A stretch of DNA of 64,000 bases. It comes from Forficula auricularia. Lineage: Eukaryota > Arthropoda > Insecta > Dermaptera > Forficulidae. The notes beneath the pieces were generated by a model. The model did not search any database. It was given only the letters and a program-made list of their open reading frames with translations, and had not been told where the DNA came from. The DNA is taken from positions 9,831,652 to 9,895,651 of the forward strand of contig JALMQS010000055.1 in assembly GCA_024734495.1 (NCBI GenBank). Direction: 5' to 3'. Shown here one piece after another: positions 1-10,402 of this stretch (within the stretch, counting starts at the first letter, position 1; the number at the start of each line of letters is the position of its first letter). The position numbers were made by a program, and so were the translations under genes.

Positions 1-146
1 TGAGTAATTTTGCAAAAGAAATACGAAAAGCCTTTCTTAGATTGCATTTTTGAAGATTTTCCCATTAATGGCTACCCGTGCTTAAGGAATCGTCTTAAAA
101 TCAAGACTACTCATTGACAAAGCTACTAGAAATTAATTATATTTAC

Positions 147-244
147 TATCTTTCTTCGTGGTTTCCAGGACATGTCATATAAGGGACATAGGCTGCTATG
201 GGTTGAATTTGGTTCAAAAATTCATCTCCGACTCGGCCTTTTTC
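147..244 (-). CDS. ACP7: Purple acid phosphatase copy A, exon 4 (partial gene)
   Basis: Read on the minus strand this 98-base exon encodes EKGRVGDEFLNQIQ..., then PYMTCPGNHEERY. GNHE is metallophosphoesterase motif III, whose Asn and His bind the second metal ion and phosphate. The acceptor is TTTTTTCAG and the donor is GTAAAT. The exon starts in phase 0, matching the end of exon 3 at 4736, and ends in phase 2. Exon 4 of copy B (40033-40130) has exactly the same length, with 7 differences in 33 residues. Later exons lie beyond the left edge. Purple acid phosphatases are secreted or lysosomal binuclear metal hydrolases of phosphomonoesters; the substrate in this animal cannot be inferred. Confidence 0.88.
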
Positions 245-275
245 CTGAAAAAATAAATAATAATAATAATAATAA

Positions 276-1083
276 TCTTAATATATATATAAAGAGAAGG
301 TTCATTCATCTTACAACGCACAGCCTAAACCACTTGACCTAGAAAAATGAAATTTGGAGTGTATATTCTTTCAACGATTTATGGGTGTGCTAAGAAGGGA
401 TTTTTTGAAATTCGAAACCTAAAGGGGGGAAAGGGCCTCAAAATGTGTTTTCAGAGTTTTTCAAGATCTCTTAAACCAGAAAAGATATTGATATGTGTTT
501 AGTTTAGAAAGGTAAAGCATTGAAATACAAAAAAAGATATTTGAGTATTTAGCTCTATTTGTCCCCGACAGGGAGATATAGTCATTTTGGGGGCAATTTT
601 TAAAGTGCTCTATCTCTTTGAGTTTTTAAGTTTTAGCATTCAAATTTGGTACATAGGTTTATTAATGCTAAATCTCGGGAAGTTTTTTTATTTTTTGAAA
701 TTTGACCCCTGAACTGAAAAATGGGGGATTTTTGATTTTATGGTCTAAAACACAAAAGGCTTCGTATCTTTCTTGCCTTTGGACCAAACTCAATCAAATT
801 TTGTATATATAGAAACTAGAAGGCTAGAAATGCAAAAACTAACCAGCCAAAATGGGATGGGGGGGGGTCAAAAAATGAAAATTCTTGCCCTTGTACCAAA
901 CTCAACGAAATTTTGTATACATAATCGGCGGGCCTCTAGGAAGCTAGAAATGCAAAAACTGGGTGCGGAAGTGGAATGATAAGGTGGGGTGCAAGGGCCT
1001 GGGGTGGGGGGAAGGGTGCTTAGTGGGGTGCAGGGTGGGTGGGGAGGTGGAATAGAGTTGGGGTGTGGGGGGTCCAGGGGGCG
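276..1083 (+). mobile_element. Non-autonomous Helitron-like element, 3' end missing
   Basis: It begins with TC in an AT-run (TCTTAATATATATATAAAG), like the Helitron at 13376. It continues with the same internal blocks: the motif GGCTTCGTATCTTTC, then about two units of the 115-base module ending in AGAAATGCAAAAACT, then a G-rich tail with GGGGTCCAGGGGGCG. The terminal hairpin and CTAG are absent because sequence of another element starts at about 1084. It lies in intron 3 of phosphatase copy A. The short G-rich reading frames here are repeat artefacts. Confidence 0.6.
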
Positions 1084-1526
1084 TAGCACAGGAAATTCGT
1101 GTTGTTAATTGAGCCCACTAGGCAGCTGGAGGTCCTCAATATTTAAAGAAAAAAAATATAATAATGTTTTTTCTTTTTTTCTATCAATCAAATTAGAATT
1201 AAAAACAGTTTCGGCTAGTTCGTTATTAATTTTATTATAATTGTTAAACAGGAGAATTACATTCTTATTTAATTTAAAAAAATTATAATATCTCTCGCTT
1301 TGTTGCTGTGTATAACAACCAAATGATGTACTTCTTAGGAATGTAAAGTTGAATTGGAGGTAACATATGGGACTATAATGATTTATTGATGAACATATTA
1401 TTCAGTCCTTATATGTATTTGTGTCTTGCAGACTGATGATGGCTGGTCGAACTAACCGAAACTGTTTCAATTCTAAGAACTCCAGCTGCCTCGTGGGCTA
1501 AATTAACCTCACGAATTTCCCTAAGG
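1084..1526. repeat. Foldback element with inverted ends, Penelope-type motif
   Basis: The ends are inverted copies: GGAAATTCGTG followed by GCCCACTAGGCAGCTGGA at the left, and TCCAGCTGCC, GTGGGCT, CACGAATTTCC at the right. Further in, the left arm has AGTTTCGGCTAGTTCG and the right arm CGAACTAACCGAAACT. The right arm contains CTGATGA followed by a short stem and GAAAC, resembling the ribozyme-like ends described at 62651, but a good NUH cleavage triplet is not evident. No coding sequence seen. Confidence 0.5.
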
Positions 1527-1539
1527 AAATTTCTATATA

Positions 1540-2312
1540 GGGTGACCCAGCCAGTAGTTGATCAAATAACGCAGATGCTACACTATTTTGATCACCCAGC
1601 TTTCATTTTAAATCTTAATAGAAAACTCACACCATAATAACAATCCCTTATACGTGTCCAATCATAGGAGAATATAAAATTCAGGCCTTATTAAAAAGCA
1701 TAAACAATAGAATTTAAAAAAAAAAAATTTGTTCCAGTAGTTGATCGGGCGAATCCAATTTTTGATCAAAGTCAAATCCAATGATTTCAAAGGAGGTAAA
1801 ATAACACAGTTTGATAATTTTATTTATATTTTATTTTATGCAATTGGATGTTGATGAAAGCAGTCCACGGTGGTTGTAAAAAAATAAGACTATAGAGGTT
1901 TTATTATTTTACATTTATTTGTTAAACCGACGTTTCGGAGATTTATTCTCTCCTTCTTCAGGGTAACAAAAAGTCAATGAAAGTAGTTCAAAACATAATT
2001 ACTTTCTATTTACTTTTTATTTTATTATTATTTATTTTTTTATTATTTTTTAAGAGACACAATCTAAATTAAAAAATTACATTTTTTAAAAGTATTGCAA
2101 CTCATGAACCGAAAAAAGATTTCTTATTTTGCTGGTTTTAGTTGGTTCTTCGATATGTGAAACAACCTGAGTTGACAACATTTAAATCATAAATAACTAA
2201 ATATATTTTTCAATGGGACCAGAGAAAATAGTTGTTTCCGACTGAAAATGACACGAAAATTTGAACATTCTATCAACTACTGGATGGGTATCAACTACTG
2301 GCTGGGTCACCC
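1540..2312. mobile_element. TA-target MITE, copy 1
   Basis: Terminal inverted repeats GGGTGACCCAGCCAGTAGTT and its near-complement end at CACCC, flanked by TA on both sides (1538-1539 and 2313-2314). Inside, the dodecamer CCAGTAGTTGAT recurs near both ends in both orientations. A second copy lies at 9672-10228. Comparison with that copy shows a Penelope-type insertion here at about 1840-2012. No transposase is encoded; TA duplication suggests a Tc1/mariner-related source. Confidence 0.75.
1921..1971 (-). ncRNA. Hammerhead-like ribozyme motif in a Penelope-type fragment
   Basis: The minus strand reads CTGAAGA, a stem II formed by GGAGA and TCTCC around a short loop, then GAAAC and GTC. These are the conserved hammerhead core CUGANGA, GAAA and an NUH cleavage triplet; stem III is reduced to two possible pairs with no loop. 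Flanks ACC and GGT can form the start of stem I. Penelope-like retroelements are known to carry such minimal hammerheads. Activity is not shown. Confidence 0.5.
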
Positions 2313-2314
2313 TA

Positions 2315-3740
2315 TACCTTGATCGAAAAGTTTCAGGAATTTATTCAAAAAATCAAAAATACAAATTTATTACACAAAATCGATATTGTCTCCTTCAAAG
2401 TACTCCTCATCGACTGCAACGCACTCATGACAGCGCTTGATACAATCTTCAAAACATTTTTTATATTCGGTTTTCGGTTTGGCCATCAGAGCCGTCTGCG
2501 ATTGTTTTATTATCTCCACTTGCCTGCTAAAACGCGTTCCCCGGAGCGATTTTTTGAGTGGACTGAACAGGAAGAAGTCACAGGGAGCCAAATCAGTCGA
2601 ATTCGCTGGCTGTTGGATGGTATTCGTTCCGTTCTTGGTCAAAAAGTTGCGGATTTTTCGACCGCGCGTTATGTTGTTCCCACAAATCCGGTATTTTTTG
2701 GCGTCTCAAAGCCAATCATTTAAGGTAGATGTAGCGCCAAATGGGGTTTCTTAGGATTGTTTTGAAATTTAGACAGATTATTATTTAAATACTTCTGCAT
2801 CGATTGGTGGCAAAACGAAATTTATGAACAATATAGTTACGGAGATATTAAATTTCAAAATAGAGTTTTTCAGACTCTTATACATTGCACTATACGGGAT
2901 ATCAGAAAATTTACATACATATTTAACTATAATTAAGAAACCCTTCTTACCATTTTTATAAAAAACTAAACCAACATTAAACAATAACCAATACATATTT
3001 TAAGACAATTTTGATTCATAGTTACAACTCAGTTTCTGAGATAATAATGAATAAATAATGAAAAATGTATAAAAAAAATTTACACTAAAAACAATTTGGC
3101 AACAGCGCATTTATTTAACCAGCGAAAGATGTATTAAGCGGGCATGCGATAGATTTTTTCAAAATTATCATTTTCATAAGGTGTAACGTAGGCGTTGATT
3201 TCATTTGTTAAAAAATAACAAAAAGATTTTTATAGAAATTTTCTTTTAAAATGTATTTTATCTGTCATTTTAATATAAAAATATTCAATCTCTTACATTG
3301 GTGCCAGATTTGTCAAACGAGCACGGGATTGGCTAGAATCGGTACATAAACAGCAAAAAGTTTTGGGCTTATGAATTATGAATTCTTATTGTCTGTTCTA
3401 TATACTCTAGCATTAACTTTTTGCTAGTATTGTCGCGAAACAACTACCTTAAACAAAATGTCTTGAACGGATTCATAAGCGATGTTCAAGTTCGCTGCCA
3501 TCTCTCCAATGGTCTATTTACAGCTTTCGCCCATCATTTTTTGATTTTTTCGATGTTTTCGTCGGTTTTCGATACCGACTGCGTTCGTCATCCTCGACAG
3601 TCTCACGAAAACTTAGGCCACACATAAAAGTTTGTTTTCGATAGAGTAACACTTCTTCAACATTTTCGCAACGTTTTTAACTCAAAATTTAATACAAACT
3701 CGTTGATGCAAAGACGATTTCATTTTTAAAATCGGAAACG
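2315..3740 (-). pseudogene. Mariner transposase remnant, family 1
   Basis: The minus strand at 2319-2642 encodes a degraded mariner C-terminus: DLAPCDFFLF (third catalytic Asp region), then LKKSLRGTRFS, TEYKKCFEDCIKR and AVDEEYFEGDNIDF. Minus-strand sequence around 3453-3640 resembles the N-terminal region with SVEDDERS and, after frameshifts, AANLNIAYESVQDI. The two halves are separated by the TTAA element at 2724-3448. The left TIR at 2315 (TACCTTGATCGAAAAGTTTC) matches the inverted end of the fragment at 4508. Several frameshifts and stops make it non-functional. Confidence 0.75.
2724..3448. mobile_element. TTAA-target TIR element, copy a
   Basis: Flanked by TTAA on both sides (2720-2723, 3449-3452). 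The right TIR reads TCGCGAAACAACTACC and the left is a diverged match. Removing the element and one TTAA rejoins the mariner remnant. Copies b (5480), c (10403) and d (46105) share the internal text; e (11696) and f (48066) are relatives with TIR GGAGGTTCTTTCGCGA. No open frame of note. TTAA targeting recalls piggyBac, but the ends are not CCC-type, so the superfamily is uncertain. Confidence 0.75.
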
Positions 3741-3744
3741 GTTC

Positions 3745-4507
3745 TGATAGTCCATACCGAAATCATCATCTTCAGTCCTAAGACTGGTTTGATGCAACCA
3801 CCCGTCTCCACTCGACTCTGTCCCCCGCCAGCTGTTTGACCTCTCTAAATGTCTCGCATCCCATATCCCCAATTATTTGGTTGAAATATTCTAATCTGGG
3901 CCTTCCCACTTCCCCCTCCAAGATATCCCTAGGCAGTGTGCCCCATCATCTGACCTCTTCTCTTCCTCAGACTCTTCCACAAGGATCTTCTTTCTCCGAT
4001 TCTTCCAAGAACTTCTTCATTTGTAATTTTATCCATCCATTTGATATTCATCTGTAGCACCACATTTCAAAAGCCTCTAATCTCTTTCTCTCCGCTTCTC
4101 TAATTGTCCAGGTTTCACACCCGTACATGGCTATGCTCCATACATATGTCTTCAATAGCATCTTCCTGTTTTCTAAGCTGATTGAGGAGGAGCATAGTAG
4201 TTTTTGTTTTGAATTAAATCCCATTTTTGCTTGGGCAATTCTTGATTTAATTTCGTTTTCGCTCCTCCCATCCCATGTTATTTTACTTCCTAGGTAGCGG
4301 AATTCCTTAACTCCTTCTAGGTTTTCTTGGTTAATTTTGATGCATTCCTGTCTCATTTGTTCTTTTTTTGTACAAACTAGGACCTTGGTTTTATTCTTGT
4401 TTATTTTCATTTTGATTTCTTCTATTAGGATTTGGTTAATTCCATTCAGAGCGTCCTCTAATTCTTTTTTGTTGCTTCCTAGAAGGGCAATGTCATCGGC
4501 ATACCGA
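3745..4507 (-). pseudogene. LINE reverse transcriptase fragment
   Basis: The minus strand carries the RT active-site box RYADDIALLGSNKKELED at about 4457-4507, then KTKVLVCTKKEQ, VKEFRYLGSKITWDGRSENE, SRIAQAKMGF, MYGCETWTIREAERKRLEAF and EMWCYR, followed after frame changes by RRGQMMGHTA. This is the thumb and C-terminal part of a non-LTR retrotransposon polymerase. The upstream part is missing: at 4508 it abuts a mariner fragment. The 3' end near 3745 falls in mariner sequence. Internal frameshifts indicate it is dead. Confidence 0.8.
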
Positions 4508-4650
4508 AAACCGAGTATAAAATATGTTTAGAGGATTGGATAAAGCGCTGGCATAAGTGGGCTGCAGTCGATGGGGAGTACTTTGAATGGGACAATATCG
4601 ATTTTGATGAATAAATTCCTGAAACTTTTTGATCAAGGTAGTATATCTTA
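4508..4650 (+). pseudogene. Mariner 3' end fragment, family 1
   Basis: The plus strand encodes EYKICLEDWIKRWHK, AVDGEYFEWDNIDFDE and a stop, the C-terminus of a mariner transposase, followed by the TIR TTTTTGATCAAGGTAGTA. It is the same family as the minus-strand remnant at 2315 but in opposite orientation. Only about 35 codons remain. Confidence 0.75.
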
Positions 4651-4735
4651 AGCCATTTAAGTGCATCTACTAATAAAAATAAATAAAAGTCATGAACAAA
4701 TTTATAAAGTAGATTAATGATCTAATATAAATTAC

Positions 4736-4944
4736 CATGTACATATCATAAGCGAAATCGCCGACATGCAAAATGGCATCGTAGAGCCCCCTCTGGGTTT
4801 CCTCCTGCAGTCTGGGCAGAGATTGAGGGTTCTCGTTGCCCATGTCCCCGAAAACAGCCAGTTGAGGAGCCCATTTGGGGTCATCTTTCGGGGCGGTGAA
4901 GAACAACAGGTCTGACCATCCGAGATCACTTCCGCAATGGTAAC
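4736..4944 (-). CDS. ACP7: Purple acid phosphatase copy A, exon 3
   Basis: This 209-base exon encodes YHCGSDLGWSDLLFFTAP, then APQLAVFGDMGNENP and ILHVGDFAYDMYM. GDMG is metallophosphoesterase motif I and GDFAYD motif II; they supply the first metal-binding Asp, the bridging Asp and the Tyr that gives purple acid phosphatases their charge-transfer colour. The acceptor TTTCAG and donor GTAATT are intact. It joins exon 2 in phase 1 (a split Gly codon) and exon 4 in phase 0. It is about 95% identical at DNA level to exon 3 of copy B (38695-38903), with two residue differences, clearly closer than exons 2 and 4. Confidence 0.92.
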
Positions 4945-4969
4945 CTGAAATCAGTAGTGGACAGTGAAT

Positions 4970-5200
4970 CAGTTACAAGAAATCGAAATTCTTATTTGTA
5001 ATTGGTAATTAGCTCCATTTACAAATGTAATAGATAACTTAATTCCAATTGTAATTGATAACGAACTCCAGCTACAAATGAAATATATAACTAAGTCTAA
5101 TTAGAATTGTAAATGGCAACTAGCTCCAATTACAAATGAAAGTGATAACAGACTCCAATATAGTTTAATCGAAAAGTTAATTCCTATTTAAATGGTAAAT
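4970..5200. repeat. Degenerate AATTACAATTG-type short repeats in intron 2 of copy A
   Basis: The intron beside exon 3 is built of variants of CCAATTACAAATG, TTGTAATTGATAAC and AACTAGCTCC. The same kind of sequence returns at 6688-6790 and 7429-7545, and in intron 2 of copy B (about 34640-35300 and around 38600). Its presence in the same intron of both paralogs suggests it predates the gene duplication. Confidence 0.6.
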
Positions 5201-5245
5201 GATTATTAAATTTAGTTGGTTCATGTCTATTTTAATAATAAATAA

Positions 5246-6470
5246 GATTCACGGGTTTTGGACAACTTTTTTATTAATGTTAAATATTAATTTTCGTACT
5301 TTTCAGGACTTTATCAAGTACTCAATTACTCAAAACATTCGTCGTTGATAAAATAGTAAAATAATCGAGACAAGAAACAATATATTCATAATATCTATCT
5401 TATAACAAGTTAGGACAACCAATTTACAAAGAACAACCTTTTTTTTTAAATTAATAATTGGCTTCAAAAACAACTTTAAGGAAGTTGTTTAACGATATGG
5501 GTTTTCTTAGGATTTTTTTGAAATTTAGAGAGATTATTATTTAACTACTTCTGCATCGATTGGTGGCAAAACGAAATTTATGAACAATATAGTTCCGGAG
5601 ATATTAAATTCCAAAGATAGAGTTTTTCAGACTCTTATACATTGCACTATACGGGATATCGTAAAGTTTACATATATTTATTTAATTATAATTAAGAATC
5701 CCTTCTTACCATTGTTATAAAAAACTAAACCAACATTAAACATTAACTAATACATTTTTTAAGAACATTTTCATTCATAGTTACAACACAGTTTCTGAGA
5801 TAAAAATGAATAAATAATGAAAAATGTACTTATAATGAAAAATTTACACTAAAAACAAACTGGCAACAACGCATTTATTTAACCTAAAAAGTGGGTTAAC
5901 TTTAGTAATTTTTTGACGTTTTTTTCACTTCAGCCATTGTCGCAACAGCTTTCAATCGCTTATTAAGAACCTTTTATTTTATAAATCTTCCTTTATAATG
6001 TACTTTATCTGAAATTTCTATGATAAAATATATACAAGGTCGGACAATGTTGCCAGATTTGTCAAACGAGCACTTCATTGGCTAGTAGTGGTACATAAAG
6101 AGCAAAAAGTTTTGGGCTTATGAATTATGAATCCTTATTGTCTGTTCTATATATACTCTAGCATTAACTTTTTGCTAGTATTGTCGCGAAACAACTACCT
6201 TAAATCATATAAAAAATATTTGTTTATCAAACACAACCAAATATTTTTTATATGATTTAAGATTGTTTTTTGTAAATTGGCTGTGGTAACTTGTTATAAG
6301 ATAGATATTATGAATATATTGTTTCTTGTCTCGATTATTTTACCATTTTATCAACGATGAATGTTTTAAGTAATTGAGTACTTGAAAAAGTCCTGAAAAG
6401 GACGAAACGTCGTACGAAAATTAATATTTAACATTAATAAAAAAATTGTCCAAAATCCGTGCATCTTTTA
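5246..6470. repeat. Penelope-type foldback interrupted by a TTAA element
   Basis: About 210 bases at 5246-5455 return inverted at 6255-6470: left GGACAACTTTTTTATTAATG and right CATTAATAAAAAAATTGTCC. The right arm ends with CTTGAAAAAGTCC, a short hairpin and GACGAAACGTCG, the same type of end as at 30374-30725. Between the arms sits TTAA element b (5480-6199) and a short palindrome with TATAAAAAATATTTG. No coding sequence. Confidence 0.65.
5480..6199. mobile_element. TTAA-target TIR element, copy b
   Basis: TTAA at 5476-5479 and 6200-6203 bound the element. The right end is TCGCGAAACAACTACC and the left end GGAAGTTGTTTAACGA. The internal order of blocks matches copy a. It sits inside the foldback described at 5246. 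Confidence 0.75.
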
Positions 6471-6775
6471 TTTAATGATTATTAATTTCAATTGCAGTTG
6501 GTGAGTCAAGTGAAGATGAATGTTAGGGGAGACATTTAAAATACCGACATTCTCTTTGCTTTCCATTATGTGAGTAAATTTATTTTTCTATTTTCCATTG
6601 ACTGTTAACCTTGATAATGTGTTTAACATGGAGGAATAAAGGCGGACGAAACAGCGCAGCATTTTCCTCCTTTCTATGTTCTCTTCAATTGTAAATGGCA
6701 ACTAGCTTCATCAATTACAAATGAAATTGATAACGAACTCCAAATATAAATATAATTAATCACTTAATTCCAATT

Positions 6776-7428
6776 CTAAATAAATAATTCTTTATTCCTC
6801 GACCTGCTTAGAAGCACAAGTCCTTGGTGGCTAGTCCTCCAAACATCAATACAATCTAGGTACAATACATTAACAAACATCAATACAAATTAACTACAAC
6901 AATTTAACAAATAATAAACAAGTACAAAAAAAAAAAAATAGAAATGTATGCTCATTAACAAATAACATGACCATAGATTTCCATCAAAAGACAGAAAGTA
7001 ATTTAAAAATTCCGCGCAAAAACCCGATACCAGGAGCAAGCGACGCATTAGCCATTCCGGTATTTGCCATAAGTTGTTAAGGAAACCTGGTCAAAACCTT
7101 AACAAGGATGGTGGGACCCCTCTCTACCTCAGCTAATCTCTGATTGTGAGAACTAAATAAAATTTTGTACAACTCTAGGACTTGACAAAATTTATAATTG
7201 ATTTAATCATAGGAGACAGACAGAGACTATAATCCCAAGTAGGAATAAATAGATTGTTCCACAAATCAATGCCCGATCCTACAAATGAATGCAAACCTAC
7301 ATATTAATATCTGAATTAACTAACTTGTAGGAACCAGACCTATTTAAATTAATACCATTCTTCACTAAATCCTTATAATCTAAATAACCATCTGAATCAT
7401 CCTCATTTCTATTTGTCTATCTGATATC
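6776..7428 (-). mobile_element. 5'-truncated LINE insertion with 11-bp target duplication
   Basis: TAATTCCAATT flanks the insertion at 6765-6775 and 7429-7439. The left end (3' tail on the minus strand) is a TATTT-rich tail. Minus-strand sequence near 7320-7410 encodes a remnant of DSDGYLDYKDL and LNRSGSYKLVN, the C-terminus seen better at 44242-44424. The rest is 3' UTR. It is an important reference because it lacks the four MITEs and the LTR found in the copy at 42047-44435. Confidence 0.8.
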
Positions 7429-7582
7429 TAATTCCAATTACAAATTAAATATAACTATGTCTAATTACAATTATAAATGGCAACTGGCTCTAATTACACT
7501 TGTAATTGATAACAAACTCCAAATACAATTATTATAAGTGTTAGCTATATTAAGGATCATTAAACCCAAAGCCACACTAAAG

Positions 7583-8545
7583 TAGACAAGCTAAGAGGCA
7601 AGAGGGTTGGATTTCTTTCAGCTGAGGAATATCGATGCGGCAGCCTAACCCCTAACGCCCACTGTGGGGTTGATTTTCAAATGTTTGTTTAAGGTCGTTC
7701 CCTAATATAACAGCACTGGTAGCTCAGATGCAGTTCGCTCTTTCCCTTAGGGCCGGTTGTATGTCGCAAAGTAAATGTTTTTTACAACTAACTCAGGGTA
7801 GATGGTAAATGGAGGGACTGGGATGGCCAATCAGATGACAGCATTTACTTTGCGACATACAACCGGCCCTTACTCTCACATGCGCAGAAAGGCAAAAATG
7901 TTTTCACTGCGCCGTTTCTTGGATCTGGCAACATTGCATTCTTACCGACGCTAAAAGACAAAGAATAAAAAAAAAACACTTCATGACACAGCTCAATGCA
8001 AAATTCCAGATGAGAACAGTATAGTTAGGTTGAGAGAATTAGCTAAAAATCTCAAATGCACCAGCTGTCTTTTAGATATGGAAAAATTGAGTAATTTTAA
8101 TGCGACGTTGCCAAGTCGCCATCTCTCACTTGCCCTGCCATGAGAGAAAAAATGAAAAGCATCCAAAGTACCCAACTTTGAGCATTTTTCATACAAAACG
8201 AATACCGCTTGATACAATTATTTGAACAGGAAAATATTTGTTATATCTTCAGTTAATGATTCTCAGTTTTTCAAAATAATTTCAAGAAAATTACGATTGT
8301 TATTTAATGAAACAATCGCTTTAATTGGAATAGGGATTGCGCGCTAAATATGCAAATGTCATTGCTCAATATTTACAAATTTAGTGCCGCAAGGACTATT
8401 GAAAAAAATTTATATATATAAAATACACTTATCAATATGTGTATTCAAAGTTTTAAAAGGATTGCAAGAAAATCGATTTATTAGAGAACGTCCTTAAATG
8501 GATTAGTCATCCAAGTCTCTTGCCTCTAAGCTAAGCTCTTGCAGA
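7583..8545. mobile_element. Candidate TIR element, superfamily unknown
   Basis: GCTAAGAGGCAAGAGG near 7587 is matched inverted by CTCTTGCCTCTAAGC near 8517, each followed inward by a match to TTGGAT. Between them is non-repetitive sequence with no convincing ORF, plus a nested Harbinger-type MITE. Target duplication was not resolved. Confidence 0.35.
7750..7869. mobile_element. Harbinger-type MITE, copy 1
   Basis: TIR GGGCCGGTTGTATGTCGCAA and its complement bound a 120-bp element with TTA on both sides (7747-7749, 7870-7872). TWA target duplications are typical of PIF/Harbinger elements. It has lost most of one arm compared with the 197-bp hairpin copy at 42477-42673. Confidence 0.8.
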
Positions 8546-9050
8546 GTGACTATGGTCTAATAACTTATGGTTCGGAAATTACAATAATTAGAGCAAAAAG
8601 CGATACCATTAGAATTAGTATTTACAAGTCGTTGGATTCATTATTAAACCATACAATAAAAATACAAATAATTATTTCTAAATTATGCAACAGTTCAATG
8701 TTAAGACTCCATTACCTTTGTTAGCAAAACAGAAGGGCTTGGGGTAGATAGATACCTGTATGAAGGGCAGGAGCTTTTTCTTAGTATCTCGACGAAGTAT
8801 GTGAATTACCTCCAGTCATATCCGAACAGGTATTCAATTACGACTGGTCAAATAAAAAAATCCAAATATAATATTTATAATTAGGTTGAAAAATGAAAGC
8901 AAAGCCTTTGAAACTATACTGTTAAATAATTAAAATTAACAGGGAACGTCTGCCTTATGATTTGGAATCACATAGAAATCTACTAACCGCGAAAATAAAA
9001 CTTGAATTATTCATTTAATGACATTTAATCCTTGTCATTTGAGTATTTAC
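8546..9050. other. Intron 2 of copy A, proximal part; little recognisable
   Basis: AT-rich sequence without a plausible exon. At about 8870-8945 there is a decayed Penelope-type end (AAAGCAAAGCCTTTGAAACT then TATACTG), comparable to the arm ends at 11060 and 62660. Nothing else was identified. Confidence 0.4.
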
Positions 9051-9239
9051 CATATTTCTCTCCTGGGGTCAAATCGGTGAGTCGCACACTGTGAATATAT
9101 TGGGCGGGTGAGCCTGGATTTTGGAACAATTTCGCTGAGCCCTCCTTTTGTAATATAAGTCCTCCGATTCCATATTCGACGAGAGAACTATTAGTAGCGT
9201 TTCTTGTACTCCATGTCACTACCATTTCACTTAAATCAT
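9051..9239 (-). CDS. ACP7: Purple acid phosphatase copy A, exon 2
   Basis: A 189-base exon encoding DLSEMVVTWSTRNATNSSL, then VEYGIGGLILQKEGSAKLF, PGSPAQYIHSVRL and TDLTPGEKY. This is the N-terminal fibronectin-like domain of metazoan purple acid phosphatases, with the typical VTWST and VEYG strings. The acceptor TTTTTGTAG and donor GTAAAT are intact; entry and exit are both phase 1. Copy B has the same exon at 34384-34572 with identical length and about seven residue changes, mostly conservative, two of them at or near possible N-glycosylation sites (NATNSSL versus DATNNTL). Confidence 0.92.
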
Positions 9240-9671
9240 CTACAAAAATAAAACATTGAAATTTATTAAATAAAAAGTTTTTTATTTGGTATGTATAGAA
9301 AATTTATATTTCCCCATTAAACCTATCCCCTTGACCCCTTCGCCGCCGATCACTCTTTACCCCCTGAACTCTCTCCTCCCTTTCTTCAATCTTTTTTTTT
9401 TAATTCCCCGACTTTCTACCAATAACTGCTAATTGTAAAATATGGGCAATTCTACGATAACTGTGGCGCCACGATCTGACGATATAGTACTCATCCAAAT
9501 AAGACGACAATGAATAATACTTTTCGAGATTTCGCTTAGTTTTCGAGATATCGAGTTTAAAAGTACTGTTTTTTTAAATTTCTTTTCTTTAATTCTTCAA
9601 TTGTTTTTTATAGAAACCACGGAAACCATAGTATCAAGGGTTCCAGATTAGCAGCGTTCATACACGTTATA

Positions 9672-10228
9672 GGGTGACCCAGCCAGTAGTTGATCAAATA
9701 ACGCCGATTTTTATCACCCAGCTTTCATTTTAAATCTTAATAGAAAACTCACACTATAATAATCCCTTATATGTGTCCAATCATAGGAGAATATAAAATT
9801 CAGGCCTTATTAAAGGGCATAAACAATAGAATTAAAAAAGAAAAAAAAATTTGTTCCAGTAGTTGATCGGGCGAATCCAATTTTTGATCAAAGTCAAATC
9901 CAATGATTTCAAAGGAGGTAAAATAACACAGTTTGATAATTTTATTTATATTTTATTTTATTATTATTTTTAAAGAGACACAATAGAAATTAAAAAATTA
10001 CATTTTTTAAAAGTATTGCAACTCATGAACCGAAAAAAGATTTCTTGTTTTGCTGGTTTTAGTTGGTTCTTCGATATGTGAAACAACCTGAGTTGACAAC
10101 ATTTAAATCATAAATAACTAAATATATTTTTCAATGGGCCCAGAGAAAATAGTTGTTTCCGACTGAAAATGACACGAAAATTTGAACATCAACTACTGGA
10201 TGGGTATCAACTACTGGCTGGGTGACCC
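9672..10228. mobile_element. TA-target MITE, copy 2
   Basis: Same TIRs (GGGTGACCCAGCC) and internal motifs as 1540-2312, with TA at 9670-9671 and 10229-10230. It lacks the Penelope-type insertion of copy 1 and so shows the empty site. Confidence 0.78.
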
Positions 10229-10402
10229 TAATAGGAATCGAAAAAAACATTGAAGGCGATTTGGTCCAGGAAAGGGTTATTTATCATTTTCGTATTCAAC
10301 ACCATCGAATATATCATAAAATATAAGTTAAGTATATCTAAACTGCCTTCTTGTTGTATTTTCCTTGTTACAAGTAAAATTCTTTGTTTGTTTATTCATT
10401 AA

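Noticed and set aside
773..1089. Short frames with proline- or lysine-rich products
   Set aside because: They coincide with the tandem module and G-rich tail of the Helitron remnant, not with a gene.
2319..2723. 134-codon plus-strand frame
   Set aside because: It is antisense to the mariner transposase remnant on the minus strand.
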